A model generated the notes under the pieces. The model was given only the letters and a program-made list of their open reading frames with translations, made no database searches and was not told the origin of the DNA. 64,000 nucleotides of DNA from positions 1-64,000 of the forward strand of contig JADJUV010000022.1 of the NCBI GenBank assembly GCA_016716885.1, read 5' to 3'. Of the stretch, positions 1 through 9,403 are shown piece by piece. The DNA is from Candidatus Trichofilum aggregatum. Lineage in GTDB: Bacteria; Chloroflexota; Anaerolineae; Promineifilales; Promineifilaceae. The translations under genes and the position numbers were made by a program. Numbering within the stretch: the stretch's first letter is position 1; each line of letters starts with the position of its first letter.

Positions 1-1323
1 TTCTTCGTTGGCGGCGCGTAGCTCTTCTTCTTGGGATTGTAAGGCTTCGGCTTGTTGACGGGTTTCGGCCAGGAGTTCATCAATTTGGGCACGGGCCAGG
101 GCGGTGTTGAAAACGATGGCGATACTGCGCGCGGCCGCGGTTAGAAACTCCATCTCTGAAGGGGTGAACGCTGTCCATTTACCGATTTCGATAGCCCCTA
201 CCACCCGGTTTTCATGCAGGAAGGGCAGAGCCAACAAAACACCAGGCGGAGATTCACCCAACCCGGAACGAATGGTTAAATAATCGGCGGGAATCTGGGT
301 CAGAGTAATGGGCTGTTTTTCCAGGACAGCCTGCCCCACCAGACCTTCACCGATAATAAATTGATTCGCCAGGTGCTTGCGTTGGGAGTAGGCATAACTG
401 CCCTGTAACTGGAGACGATGGCCTTCTACCAGATACAAAACGCCCACTTGCGCTTCGGTAATGAGGCATAACTGGCGAATGACGTTACGGGCCAGGGTGG
501 CAATGTCCTGTTCACCACTCATCACTTCGGCCAAAACCGCCTGTCCGGTTATTTGCCACACCTGATCCGCCATTGCTTTTTGGGCGGCTTCGGCGTCCTG
601 GCGGGCTTGTTCGGCGTTGTGGGTACGCTCCTCAATCTGGCGAGCCAGGGTAGCCTGAAACTGTTGTAGCTCCTGGTTACGGTGAGCGAGTTCCTTTGAT
701 TGCACTTGAATACGTTCAATGAAGCTGCGAATGCCGCTATTAGCCAGGAAGAGTAAGGCGGCCACGGTGGCGTTGGTCAGGCTGGCGGAAATCCAGACAC
801 TAATCTCTAAAGGGTCGGTGAGGGCCGTAGGAGGCGGCAATAATCCCGCCAGTTCGGCCTGATAAAGGGCATAGAGGGTTATGATGTTGATGGAAGTTAT
901 GACGACGATGCCCCTGCGCTCAAATAACAAGGCGCTAATGATGATGGTAACGACAAAAATGACGGCTGAAGGGACGCGAATGGAGCCGAAGTTAAGCATT
1001 AAAACGATGGCTTGGGTATAGAACAGGGCTACGACTAGAAAGCCGATGAGGCGAACATAACCGCGACGCAGGGCCAACCAGAGGAGCGCATAAACGACAG
1101 AAACGGCGAGAGCTAAGAGTAAGACGGGGACAACCTGGGGATCGGCGTTTGTGTTGTTGTTGAAGAGATAGATGACGGAAAAGAGGATGGCAATGAGGAA
1201 TAGGGTTAACAATATGTAATGAAGCAGACCCGCGATGCGGGTTTGTTCCGGGTCGGCAAAGGTGGGGGGGGTGAGCCAGGTGATGAACCGCGGCCGCGTT
1301 TCTGTTGGTATCTGCTCGTTCAT
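1..1323 (-). CDS. Membrane GAF-domain sensor, 3' end cut by window edge
   Basis: The reading frame is open from the ATG at 1323 to the left edge (441 codons), so the C-terminus lies outside the window. Residues about 30-210 hold five or six hydrophobic segments. A coiled coil follows (about 215-265), then a GAF domain (about 270-400) with FIIGEGLVGQAV and LPFLHENRVVGAIEIG. The visible end is a second coiled coil (QSQEEELRAANEE) of the kind that links GAF domains to histidine-kinase or receiver modules, so a kinase output is likely but not seen. It is a paralogue of the gene at 1462-2845, 138 bp upstream on the same strand, and is probably the last visible member of the cheR-cheB operon. Ligand unknown. 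Confidence 0.8.
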   Translation of the reverse strand, partial: MNEQIPTETRPRFITWLTPPTFADPEQTRIAGLLHYILLTLFLIAILFSVIYLFNNNTNADPQVVPVLLLALAVSVVYALLWLALRRGYVRLIGFLVVALFYTQAIVLMLNFGSIRVPSAVIFVVTIIISALLFERRGIVVITSINIITLYALYQAELAGLLPPPTALTDPLEISVWISASLTNATVAALLFLANSGIRSFIERIQVQSKELAHRNQELQQFQATLARQIEERTHNAEQARQDAEAAQKAMADQVWQITGQAVLAEVMSGEQDIATLARNVIRQLCLITEAQVGVLYLVEGHRLQLQGSYAYSQRKHLANQFIIGEGLVGQAVLEKQPITLTQIPADYLTIRSGLGESPPGVLLALPFLHENRVVGAIEIGKWTAFTPSEMEFLTAAARSIAIVFNTALARAQIDELLAETRQQAEALQSQEEELRAANEE

Positions 1324-1379
1324 ACTTGTCCTCTTAGTGCCTTATAAGGCAACTTCTTGTACAGAAGGCAAGAAGTGTT

Positions 1380-1443
1380 CCGCAGATGACAGAGATTTAC
1401 GCAGATAAAATCTGTGTCCATCTGTGAAATCTGTGGATAAATC
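1380..1443. repeat. Short interspersed repeat of the ATCTGTG/GCAGAT type
   Basis: The spacer between the two GAF genes carries GCAGATGACAGAG, ACGCAGATAAAATCTGTG and ATCTGTGAAATCTGTGG in series, with partial inverted complementarity. Similar word-like repeats lie at 11119-11197. No gene is visible here. Confidence 0.5.
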
Positions 1444-1461
1444 TTTTCTGGCTGGCCCCGG

Positions 1462-2845
1462 TTAGGAAAAAGCCAGTCTGTTTTTCAGGTCGGCAATGGT
1501 GGCTTCTAGCTCGGCCTTTTTTTGTTGCCATTCACGGACAGACCTGTGCAGACTTTCGGCCTGGATTTCCCATTCTTCATTGGTTGTCCGTAACTCTTCT
1601 TCTTGAGCCTGTAACTCTTCGGCTTGTTGTTGGGTTTCCATGAGCAATTCATCAATGCGGCCGCGGGTCTGCGCCGTATGAAAAGCAATGGCAATATTTT
1701 CCGCCACACTATTCAAAAACCCCGTCTGGCGGGCTGTCCATGAACTCATGCACCCCATCTCCACCACGCCGATGACCCTGTTTTCATAAATGAGGGGATG
1801 CAGAAGTAACTGTTGGGGCTGAATAGAGCCGATACTGGTGGCGAGTGACACATAGTTTGGGGGGCACATGAGCGACCAGTAATGTTTTCTGGCTCACCAC
1901 CACTTCCCCCACCAAACCTTCACCCGCGCGAAATTGCTGTTTTTCTGCGGTATACGGATAAGCGTAACTGCCTACCCGCATATAATGAGCGCCTTCACGC
2001 AAAAAAATGGCCCCCAACGGGGCATCCAGATAAACGCATAATTGCTTAATGATTTTTTGGGCCAGGACAGAGACATCTTGTTCGCCGCGCATCTGGGTGT
2101 TGAGTTCCGTCTGCCCTGTGGTGAACCACATTTGTGTCTCTATCAAACGACGGGCAGTTTCAGCTTCCCGTTGGGCGGCTTCGGCCTGTTGTCGGGCCAG
2201 TTCGGCCACCTGAGTCCGCTCAATGACCCGGTTTTCCAGGTCATTGCTGAGAGCCTGTAATTGGCGATTATTCTGTTCGATTCTTTCCAGGGCGGTGCCC
2301 AAGGTGTTGATCAAAAGCCGGTTGAGCACAACGACCAGAATGAAGATCAGGGACAGGTCTCGCGCCGTTTCTGTGGATTTGTCTGGGGTGGGGATAATGA
2401 GGCCGATAGCTTCAGCCTGGGCCATAAGGAACGCGGCCGCGATAGAAAAAAGTGCTACCAGTAACGCCACGCGCCAACCCAACAACAAACTAGCGATCAG
2501 AATAATCACAATATACGTCAGTATCGCCGTATCCTGCACCCCATCGGAATTCCAGGCCAGGTAAGTAAACGTGATCCACGCCCCTATCAACAATAAAACC
2601 ATCGCCTGACGCAAATAACCCCGTCGCATCAGCGTCAACAGCCCACCCAAAAACACCATTAACCCCATCATGATCTGGTGCAAAGGAGAGAACAGATTGC
2701 TACCTGTGACTACTCTGGTGATGATGTAGACCAACAGCAACCCCAAACCCGCCAGCAAAATGGCGTGCAGATATTGGGCCAGACGATTCTGGTCTTCATC
2801 ACGGAAATCAGGGGGCGTAAGCCATGATTTTATCTGTTCCAACAT
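1462..2845 (-). CDS. Membrane GAF-domain sensor paralogue (frameshifted)
   Basis: Start is the ATG at 2845. The N-terminal 190 residues are hydrophobic with about six membrane segments; a coiled coil (about 195-235) and a GAF domain (about 240-385) follow, with FRAGEGLVGEVVV and LIYENRVIGVVEMG. The frame breaks at a run of six C on the coding strand (1859-1864); dropping one base joins AHVPP to NYVSLATSIGS and matches the alignment with the upstream-edge paralogue. The repaired protein is about 460 residues. It ends in a coiled coil with a stop at 1462 and has no kinase, so it is either a sensor without its own output or a truncated kinase. It lies about 140 bp downstream of cheB. Confidence 0.75.
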
Positions 2846-2983
2846 AAGTTCCTTACTTTGGCTCTTTGAGAATTCAGGGGTTGATCCCAGTAGTAGGGGC
2901 CAACCCTTGTAGTCGCCCTCGCCTGGGTAGGCCCAAGGCCGACGCCTATACTACCCATCACCCCGCAAAATCCCCAAGACCCC

Positions 2984-3568
2984 TTACTTTGATAACAACC
3001 GCTTGTCCAAATGCACAAGATAAGACCCTATCTGGGCTAACGGCAAAATATGGGGCGATTGGGTGTAAGCAATGGCCGCCAGTGGCATCGCCGAGGCGAA
3101 CGCAGTGTTGGGGTCTTGCACTACCACCAGGCCCCCCCTTTTCTGAATCGTGCGTAGGCCCGCCGCCCCATCCTGGTTAGCGCCTGTCAATATTACCCCC
3201 ACTAACCTCTGCCCATACGTGTCAGCCGCACTGTCAAACAGGATATCAATGGAAGGACGAGCAAAATTGACTTTGGGATCGATTGAAAGAGAAAATATCT
3301 GCTCATCTTCTATAAGGAGATGGTAATTGGCCGGAGCCAGGTAAACATAACCCGGCTGTATGGATTCTTTTTCCTCAGCTTCCTTGACGTAAAGGGAGCA
3401 TAAACCGTCATAATGATGGGCCAGGTAATTATCTTGCCGGGGGTGGAGATGTTGGACAACGATGAGCGGCCAAGGATAATCGGCCGGAAAAGCGGGCAAT
3501 ATTTGGCCCAAGGCTTCTGTGCCCCCTGCCGAAACTCCTATGACAATAGCCCGCTCGTGACTCTTCAT
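2984..3568 (-). CDS. cheB: CheB-type protein-glutamate methylesterase, no receiver domain
   Basis: The protein has 194 residues and consists only of the CheB catalytic domain. The triad is visible as Ser in GVSAGGTEAL, His in VVQHLHPRQD and Asp in LTGANQDGAAGL. CheB normally removes methyl esters from chemoreceptor glutamates; here there is no N-terminal receiver, as in CheB modules of hybrid PAS/GAF signalling proteins. A longer frame reaches 3667, but the ATG at 3568 overlaps the cheR stop (TGATG), which fixes the start and suggests translational coupling. No chemoreceptor or cheA is present nearby, so the substrate may not be a classical MCP. Confidence 0.85.
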   Translation of the reverse strand: MKSHERAIVIGVSAGGTEALGQILPAFPADYPWPLIVVQHLHPRQDNYLAHHYDGLCSLYVKEAEEKESIQPGYVYLAPANYHLLIEDEQIFSLSIDPKVNFARPSIDILFDSAADTYGQRLVGVILTGANQDGAAGLRTIQKRGGLVVVQDPNTAFASAMPLAAIAYTQSPHILPLAQIGSYLVHLDKRLLSK

Positions 3569-4395
3569 CAAACAGCTTGTTTTTGATAAATACGCGCTTT
3601 TTCGTCTACTACCCGGAAGCGGCTCTGGACATCTAAGAAATGAATGCTCTCTTTCAGGCCCAGGCACAAGAATCCACCCAAGGTCAGGCTGTTCGTCAAA
3701 AGGTTTAGGACGTGATTCTGTAGGGTTCGATCAAAGTAGATGAGAACATTGCGGCAGAAAACCAGATGAACTTCACTAAAAACCCCATCCGTCACCAGAT
3801 TGTGGTTAGCAAATGTGATATTTCTTTTCAGCCCCGGGTCCAGGCGTGCCAGATCATACTGGGCATGATAGTAGTCGCCGAACGATCTGTGTCCGCCCGC
3901 CCGCTGATAATTACTTGTGTGTTGACGCATCTCTTTCAGGGGATAAATGCCTTCTCGGGCTTTTTGTAAGGCATCATCGTTGAAGTCGGTAGCAAAAATG
4001 GTGACCCGATCATACAACCCTTCTTCCTGGAGCAGAATGGCGAGTGAATATACTTCTTCACCGGTGGCGCAACCAGCGTGCCATACTTTGACAAAGGGAA
4101 AAGTTTCTAAGTAGGAGACGATTTTCTCTCGTATTGCCTGATAAAAAAGAGGGTCGCGGAACATCTCGGTGACGGTAATGGAGAATTCCTGGACAACCTC
4201 ACGGGCAAAATTGTCGTTGTGCAGAAGCAAAGGAATCAACTGGCTGGCATGAGTAACGCCCTTTTTCAGGATGAGCCGCCGGACGCGTCGCCGGACGCTG
4301 GCCTGGGCGTAATGACGAAAGTCATAACCATGCCGTTGATAAAGTGCCTGTAAAAACAAGGAAACTTCAATTTTTTCCAGGTCGGTTTCGTTCAT
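3568..4395 (-). CDS. cheR: CheR-type protein-glutamate O-methyltransferase
   Basis: 275 residues, a typical CheR length. The N-terminal helical domain (about 5-70, with RRRVRRLILKKG) is followed by the SAM-binding domain. Motif I is WHAGCATGEEVYSLAI, the acidic residue is in IFATDFNDDAL, and FCRNVLIYFDR is the characteristic late motif. It methylates receptor glutamates using SAM. It is the first gene of the cheR-cheB-GAF-GAF run on the minus strand and overlaps cheB by one base. Confidence 0.9.
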   Translation of the reverse strand: MNETDLEKIEVSLFLQALYQRHGYDFRHYAQASVRRRVRRLILKKGVTHASQLIPLLLHNDNFAREVVQEFSITVTEMFRDPLFYQAIREKIVSYLETFPFVKVWHAGCATGEEVYSLAILLQEEGLYDRVTIFATDFNDDALQKAREGIYPLKEMRQHTSNYQRAGGHRSFGDYYHAQYDLARLDPGLKRNITFANHNLVTDGVFSEVHLVFCRNVLIYFDRTLQNHVLNLLTNSLTLGGFLCLGLKESIHFLDVQSRFRVVDEKARIYQKQAV

Positions 4396-4446
4396 AAATT
4401 TTAATAGGGTGTGATAGGCAAGGCTTAACTGAGAAGAGTGGCACGC

Positions 4447-4609
4447 TTACGGTTTCTTGGCGATTAACCGGGCAGGTTCGTTGTAATCTTTGGAGATGGA
4501 AGTAATGACGAAGTGCAAAGTTGGGGCAAGGGAACCGTTAGGCAGAGAGTTTAGCCAGGAAACAGGTCTGGGGCTAGCAAAATAGGTCAAATTTACCAGG
4601 GCGCTGGTG
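4447..4609 (-). other. Open coding-like stretch without a start codon
   Basis: Between cheR and the DUF3592 gene the minus strand has an open frame ending in TAA at 4447-4449. It reads as ordinary protein (ASPRPVSWLNSL, HFVITSISKDYNEP) but has no ATG or ribosome site. It may be a gene remnant or the frameshifted tail of the gene at 4610-5095. No family recognised. Confidence 0.25.
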
Positions 4610-5095
4610 TTATTGAGGGGTGGACAGCCCGCGGCCGCGGACCATCAGCCAGATCAGTAAAAATAGCCAGGGCAAAAAACCAAGGCCGGTAATCAACGTA
4701 GGGGCAAACCAGAGCCGCTTCCATGAGCTAATCTGGGCTTCACTGCTGTCCTGTGAGTCATACAAAACCTGCACCTGCTCCCCAACCTCATAATCCGGGG
4801 GCAACGAGCCAATGCCATCCGTGAAACGCACCGGGCGACTATCTTCAGGCTGAAACTCCACCACCGGGTAATAGGCCCCGGAACGATTGCCATCCTCGTT
4901 ACTCACGTAATAACTGTTATCAACAATAACACCCGTCGTCGCCTCAAACTTATTTACCAGTTGCTGCGTTTCCGCCACCTCGTACAGCCCAATGCCTAGA
5001 AATGGACAGCTAATGAGGCCTAAAAAAAGGGTGATCGGCCAAAATAGGGGATCGGAGATAAGACGATAACGTATCAGGTTCAAAAACGACATCAT
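4610..5095 (-). CDS. DUF3592-like membrane protein
   Basis: 161 residues. Membrane segments are at about 17-40 and 133-157, flanking an external beta-rich domain. The segment AYYPVVEFQPED, then VRFTDGIG, then YEVGEQVQVLYD is the pattern of DUF3592 proteins, whose function is unknown. The protein starts at the ATG at 5095. It is separated from cheR by 214 bp and is probably its own unit. Upstream lies a repeat-rich spacer. Confidence 0.65.
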   Translation of the reverse strand: MMSFLNLIRYRLISDPLFWPITLFLGLISCPFLGIGLYEVAETQQLVNKFEATTGVIVDNSYYVSNEDGNRSGAYYPVVEFQPEDSRPVRFTDGIGSLPPDYEVGEQVQVLYDSQDSSEAQISSWKRLWFAPTLITGLGFLPWLFLLIWLMVRGRGLSTPQ

Positions 5096-5158
5096 GAGGC
5101 TCCCACCAGGAGAAGAATCAAAATATAGCTGGCAAGAAAAAGGTTGTGACGATACAGC

Positions 5159-5236
5159 CCCTCACCCTAACCCTCTCCCCAGGGAGAGGGAACCAACTCC
5201 CCTCTCCCGCTTGGGGAGAGGGGCCGGGGGTGAGGG
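5159..5236. repeat. REP-like hairpin repeat
   Basis: CTCACCCTAACCCTCTCCCC is followed by inverted blocks (AGGGAGAGGG, CCCCTCTCCCGC, GGGGAGAGGGG, GGGGGTGAGGG), giving a nested hairpin. The same type is inserted at 16397-16475 and, in degenerate form, near 39690-39735. Confidence 0.65.
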
Positions 5237-5293
5237 TAAGCTGTTTCGGTAATCGCCACAGCCAGAGAATCTCTATAGATACAAAAGGCTTTG

Positions 5294-5795
5294 GTTCGTA
5301 GTGACCGCTTTAGCGGGCTGGCGCAGCCCGCTATTGAAGATTTCCGAAATAACACTGGCATAGAGAGGAGTGAGCACACCCACGTGCGAACGGGTGTAAA
5401 CCAGGCGGCACATAGACCTGCCTTACTCCTTAATGCCCGTATTAATTTGTTAAGAAACGAGAATTAAATAACTTACAGGAGACCGGAAACGAGTACCTCG
5501 TCACGAAAGTCAGACTGGCGTTTTTATGACAAGCCTCACCCTCGGTTTGTCGCCGGAAACCCCCACCCCTAACCCCGCCCCCAGGGGCGGGGAACTTTTC
5601 TGGGCGCGGTTTTCGGGGCGAAGGCCCCGAAACCGCGCTACCAGGGTTCCCCCTTCCCCCCGGGAAGGGGGTTAGGGGGATGGGTCTTCCGACTCAATCT
5701 ACGAAGGGCTTAGGTAAAGTTGGTCGAGTCTCTCGTCTCAGTTCCGTGGGTTATTTAATCCTTAATCCTAAGCCTCTAAAGCGGTCACTACGAAC
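5294..5795. repeat. 19-bp perfect inverted repeat enclosing a miniature element
   Basis: GTTCGTAGTGACCGCTTTA at 5294-5312 is exactly repeated in inverse orientation at 5777-5795. The pair brackets the miniature element at 5463-5759. No gene lies inside, and the rest of the 5096-5828 spacer holds only these repeats. Confidence 0.7.
5463..5759. repeat. Miniature inverted-repeat element, copy A
   Basis: The 297-bp element begins ATTAAATAAC and ends GTTATTTAAT, a 10-bp inverted terminal pair. The left part contains CTTACAGGAGAC and GTTTTTATGAC. The centre has CCCCACCCCTAACCCC paired with GGTTAGGGGGATGGG, enclosing a hairpin at 5604-5638. The right part contains TCTTCCGACTCAATCT and GTCTCTCGTCTCAGTTCC. 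Related copies: 55740-56032, 20942-21175, 47150-47260 (one end only), and core-only copies at 9035-9185 and 43058-43170. It has no coding capacity. It resembles a MITE; no mobilising transposase is in the window. Confidence 0.75.
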
Positions 5796-5828
5796 ATTGA
5801 AAGCTGTAGATCGAACAGCTTGCCTGGT

Positions 5829-8599
5829 TTACCGTTCCAGGGGTTCCGTATAAATGACATCGTTGGTTGTGCCGTTGGGTAGGGTGGCGAGCAGACGTTG
5901 ACCGGTTTGGGGCAGATAAAGGCCTACCTCAACGGGGTATACACCCGAGGAAAGTTCCGCTAGAGGGATGGTGTACTCATCTATCACCACTTCGCCTGCC
6001 AACCAGCGGCTGGTAGGATAGGTACCTTGCCGGGGAGCCTGATCCGATTGCCAGGGGCAACAAAGGCCGTCGGGGTCAAGCAGATGAACAAAAACGGCAT
6101 AATCAGCCGTGGGGATGCGGCTGGCCTGCCAGACCAGTTTTAGATGGGCCTCGGTCTCTGTAACCGACCAATCGTAACCAACCAGTACGATTTCGCCGCC
6201 AAAATTGGCCTGGACGGGAAACATAAGGGGTGGTTGCTCAAACGAGCGCTCGGTGGCCCCACCGGTTATTTCGCCCAAGGTTTGTGAATACAGCGACTCG
6301 TCATCTGTACCCAAAACACGCACATTGAGCGAGTAATTCCCGGCGGCTAAATCCGGGGGAATGAAGATGGTTTGATGATCGTGCAGGAAAAGGGGGGTGG
6401 GCCATTGGTGGAAAGGGAATGTGCCGTGTACGGGTTGGGTATCGCGCAAAATTTCGCCATAACCGTCAGGTCGGTATATCTCAAAGCGCAACGTTAAGGG
6501 GGATAAAGGCAAATCGGCTTGCCACCACAGGCTGAGATTGAGAGGGGCGCCTGTTTCCACCTGGGTGGTAATGGGTTCGTAGCCGACGAGTTTCAGGTAT
6601 GGCAGGATGGAGGCGTTGAGAACCTGCGGCGGCTGAGGAATGACGGCCGGTTGCCGACCGGGGGTGAGCGTAATGGCTTCCAGGGTGGCCGTCGTGCCGG
6701 CAAAACCGCCCGTCTGGTCGAGTCGGGCCAGGCGTTCATTGGTTTCCGGGGTGAAGAAGCCAACTTGTAGACGGTACGTTCCGGGAGGCGTGCCAGACGG
6801 CACGGGTAAGGTGACATGTTGCAAGATGGTGTCGCCGGGTTGCCATTGTTCGCTGGGGTAAGCATTGCTTTCGACCTGGCTCCAGCGGTAACCCCAGGCA
6901 TCTTCCAGGTGGACAAAGGGCTGGTAGTTGTTCTGAGGCAGGTTTTCCACGTGCCAGACGAGGGTTAGATGCAGTTGCTCTCCTACAGCGGCGGGTTGAA
7001 CGGTGTAACCAGTGAGATTGATGATGTGGGCGAAGTTGGCTTCGAGCGGGGAATGGTGGGCGGGAGCGTGGGCGGGGTGGCCCATTGGTAGGCCATGAAG
7101 GCGGGACGACCGTCGGGGGCGGTGGTTCCGGTGATGACGGTGGCCTGGCTTAGAACAGTGGTTAACCAGTCAGGGGCGGGGCTGTTGTGGGGGTAGATGG
7201 CTAAGGTTGGCCCGTCTTCCGGCCAGGCTATGGCCTGGCTGCCGGGAAGCCAATGTATTTGTGGGTATTTTTGGCTGAGAAAGGCGGCGGTAGGATGGCG
7301 GTAATGCCGGGCGGCCATGTAGATGGTATGGTCGGTGGTATCGTATTGGTCGAGCCACGCGGCCGCGGCCGCGATATCCCCATCGGATTCATAAAACAGG
7401 TCGGTACGGGTGGCCCATTGGCGAAAATACAGGTTGGCCGTGAGTCCCCCCTGGATACCGAGGGTGAGAAGAACGACGAGAACGGTTGCGGCCGCGAACC
7501 ATTGCGGCCGCTGCCGTTGTACCCCATCACGCAACAGCCACTCCACACCCAAGGCTGGCAGCACCATCACAAAAGGTAAGATACCAAAGGCACGAATATT
7601 GCTGGGGACGATTTCGCTGGTAGCCAGAGCCGTGGGTAAGAGCATAAAAAACGGCGTCAGAATCACGATCAGCCAACTGCTTCGTTGCCAATCGCTTTTG
7701 GCCTGGTAGAGACGGGTAAGGCTATAAACCAGACCGGCTAAGAGAAATCCACCCCATACCCAACCAAAAATGGGTCGCCCCGGATCGTTGTAACGCCAGT
7801 AAGGATCGCCTTCGATGAAGAGCATTCCCAACGATTTGACCAGGCTTTGCCCCAGAGTGAGTTGGTTTTCGTTGGTGGGAGCGACCTGTAGGATGCGCAC
7901 CCAGAAGGCATCAGGGTTTTGGCGAAAGTAGAGGAGTAGGGGAATGAGGGCTAAAAAGGCCAGGGCCACGACATAACCCAATTGCTCTAGCCGGTGTTTC
8001 CACCTTTGCCGGTTAAACAGGCAGGGGAGTAAAGCCAGGGCCACCGGTACAGGAAAGAGGCGGGCGGAAAGATAGGTGTAGGCGGTCAGCCCCAAAAACA
8101 GTCCGCCCAGGGTAAGCCAGCGCCATTGATCCCGGCGTAGCCCGCGCCATAGGGCTGCGACGGTGAGTCCCTGGAGTAAGGGTTCGGTGATAACGCGGAA
8201 GCCCAGGTGGCTGAATAAAATATGCCAGAAAGTGACGGCCAAAATCGCGGCCGCGAACACCGCCACCCCTCGTTTGCGCGTTAGTTCCAGGGTCATCCAG
8301 TAGGTCACAGCCACTGTCAACAGCCCTACCAGGGCTGAGGTGTAGCGCATGGTAAAGACGGATGAACCAGCCAGGCGAGTTACGCCACCCGCCAGGTAGA
8401 AGAAGAGCACATCTTTGCCGGTGTAGCTGGGGATGAACACGGGCCGGTAGCCCTGGAAGGCAATCTCCTGAAGGATGACCCCGTTGGCGGCTTCGTCGTA
8501 ATGGATGGGTGGGGGGGCAGTGGTGAGACGGGGAAAGCGGAGCGCGGCCGCGGTCAACAAGCATATCACCATGAGTACCCAGGCTTGATTCCGTGTCAT
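5829..8599 (-). CDS. GT39-like membrane glycosyltransferase with C-terminal beta-sandwich domains (frameshifted)
   Basis: The first 538 codons from the ATG at 8599 encode a multi-spanning PMT/ArnT-like enzyme. HYDEAANGVILQEI near residue 36 carries the acidic residues expected in the first external loop of GT39 proteins, which use polyprenyl-phosphate sugars. About ten membrane segments follow, then an external region with IYMAARHYRHPTA. The frame breaks in GC-rich sequence between about 7035 and 7085. The second part (to 5829) contains three repeated beta-sandwich units with the recurring pattern VGY/TGY, LVWHV or LVWQA, and FVHLED or FVHLLD. The repaired protein is about 920 residues. A similar unit closes the GT39 gene at 14454-16389. 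The sugar acceptor cannot be told. Confidence 0.75.
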
Positions 8600-8772
8600 A
8601 AGGTGTGATTCTAACCATAGCCGGGAAGATCGTCGAAAAACAATAGGGGTTGGCCTTGCCCCTCACTGTTCAGGTTATGGGGGTCCTTCGTTTTCAGCCA
8701 GTCCCCCCTTCCTATCTGAGTAGGAACAGGGTACTGAGATTTGTGAAAAAAGTCACAAGCGTAGGTTGGGCG

Positions 8773-8938
8773 TATAATTTACGTATGGTGGGCGTCATGT
8801 GGCCTGGAATATACACTGTAGAATTAGGAACTAAGGGTAAATATCTTCTTCTTCTCCTCCTTTAGACGAGAGTCATGGTCTGGCTAACCTGACTCTCAAA
8901 AAATCCAGCGGGTCACATTTATGTGACCCGCTTTTTTT
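8773..8938 (+). ncRNA. Possible small RNA with terminator
   Basis: A TATAAT box lies at 8773-8778 without a good -35 box. Downstream are the hairpin GAGAGTCA/TGACTCTC (8868-8897), a pyrimidine stretch with CTCCTCCTTTAG that resembles the 16S anti-Shine-Dalgarno, and a strong terminator at 8907-8938. No convincing ORF is present. The RNA is inferred from signals only. Confidence 0.3.
8907..8938 (+). terminator. Rho-independent terminator
   Basis: A 12-bp stem AGCGGGTCACAT/ATGTGACCCGCT (8907-8918 and 8921-8932) with a two-base loop is followed by a T run. It has no upstream plus-strand gene, which is why a small RNA is suggested. Confidence 0.8.
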
Positions 8939-9034
8939 TGTTTATGAACCAGGTGTATAGGCAACAGCCTGGCTAAGTTCACGGCTTTTCCGAAGTCCGA
9001 TTTTTTAGCACTGAGCCATCGTATCGGGTATTTT

Positions 9035-9185
9035 CCCCCACCCCTAACCCCGTCCCCAGGGGCAGGGAACTTTCTAAAGTGCCGGTTTTCGAGCGCGCCG
9101 ACGCGCTCGAAAACCGGCACTTCTTGTATTTCCCCCCTTCCCGAAGGCAAGGGGGGAGGGGGATGGGTCTTCCGACTAAACCGAC
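9035..9185. repeat. Miniature element core, copy B, with 21-bp perfect stem
   Basis: CCCCCACCCCTAACCCCG and GGGGGATGGGTCTTCCGAC, as in copy A, flank a perfect 21-bp stem (9077-9097 paired with 9102-9122; loop CCGA). The stem sequence differs from copies A and D but stays fully complementary. The terminal inverted ends of copy A are absent. The rest of the 8600-9403 spacer shows no gene besides the signals listed. Confidence 0.7.
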
Positions 9186-9403
9186 TAAGGAGTTGTGTAA
9201 AGCGATACTCGTTGACTTTGGAAAAGCCCTGCTGGCTAAGTTGGCATTTGCGGGATGAATTAGCCAGAGCGAGTATAATTAGGCCGCTTTAGAATTTGAG
9301 ACGAGCGTTTAGTCGGCTAATGAGAGGCGAAACCTGTCTGACAGACGATTTATCTTTCGTAGCTTTGCCTGAGTTTTTTAGTAACCCTAATAATGGCTTG
9401 CCA

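Noticed and set aside
5167..5379. 70-codon ORF across the REP hairpin
   Set aside because: Composed of repeat translation (LSPSGRGELVPSPWGEG); no independent gene signal.
8013..8666. 217-codon minus-strand ORF overlapping the GT39 start
   Set aside because: Runs in another frame of the real GT39 gene with Pro/Arg/Gly-rich composition.
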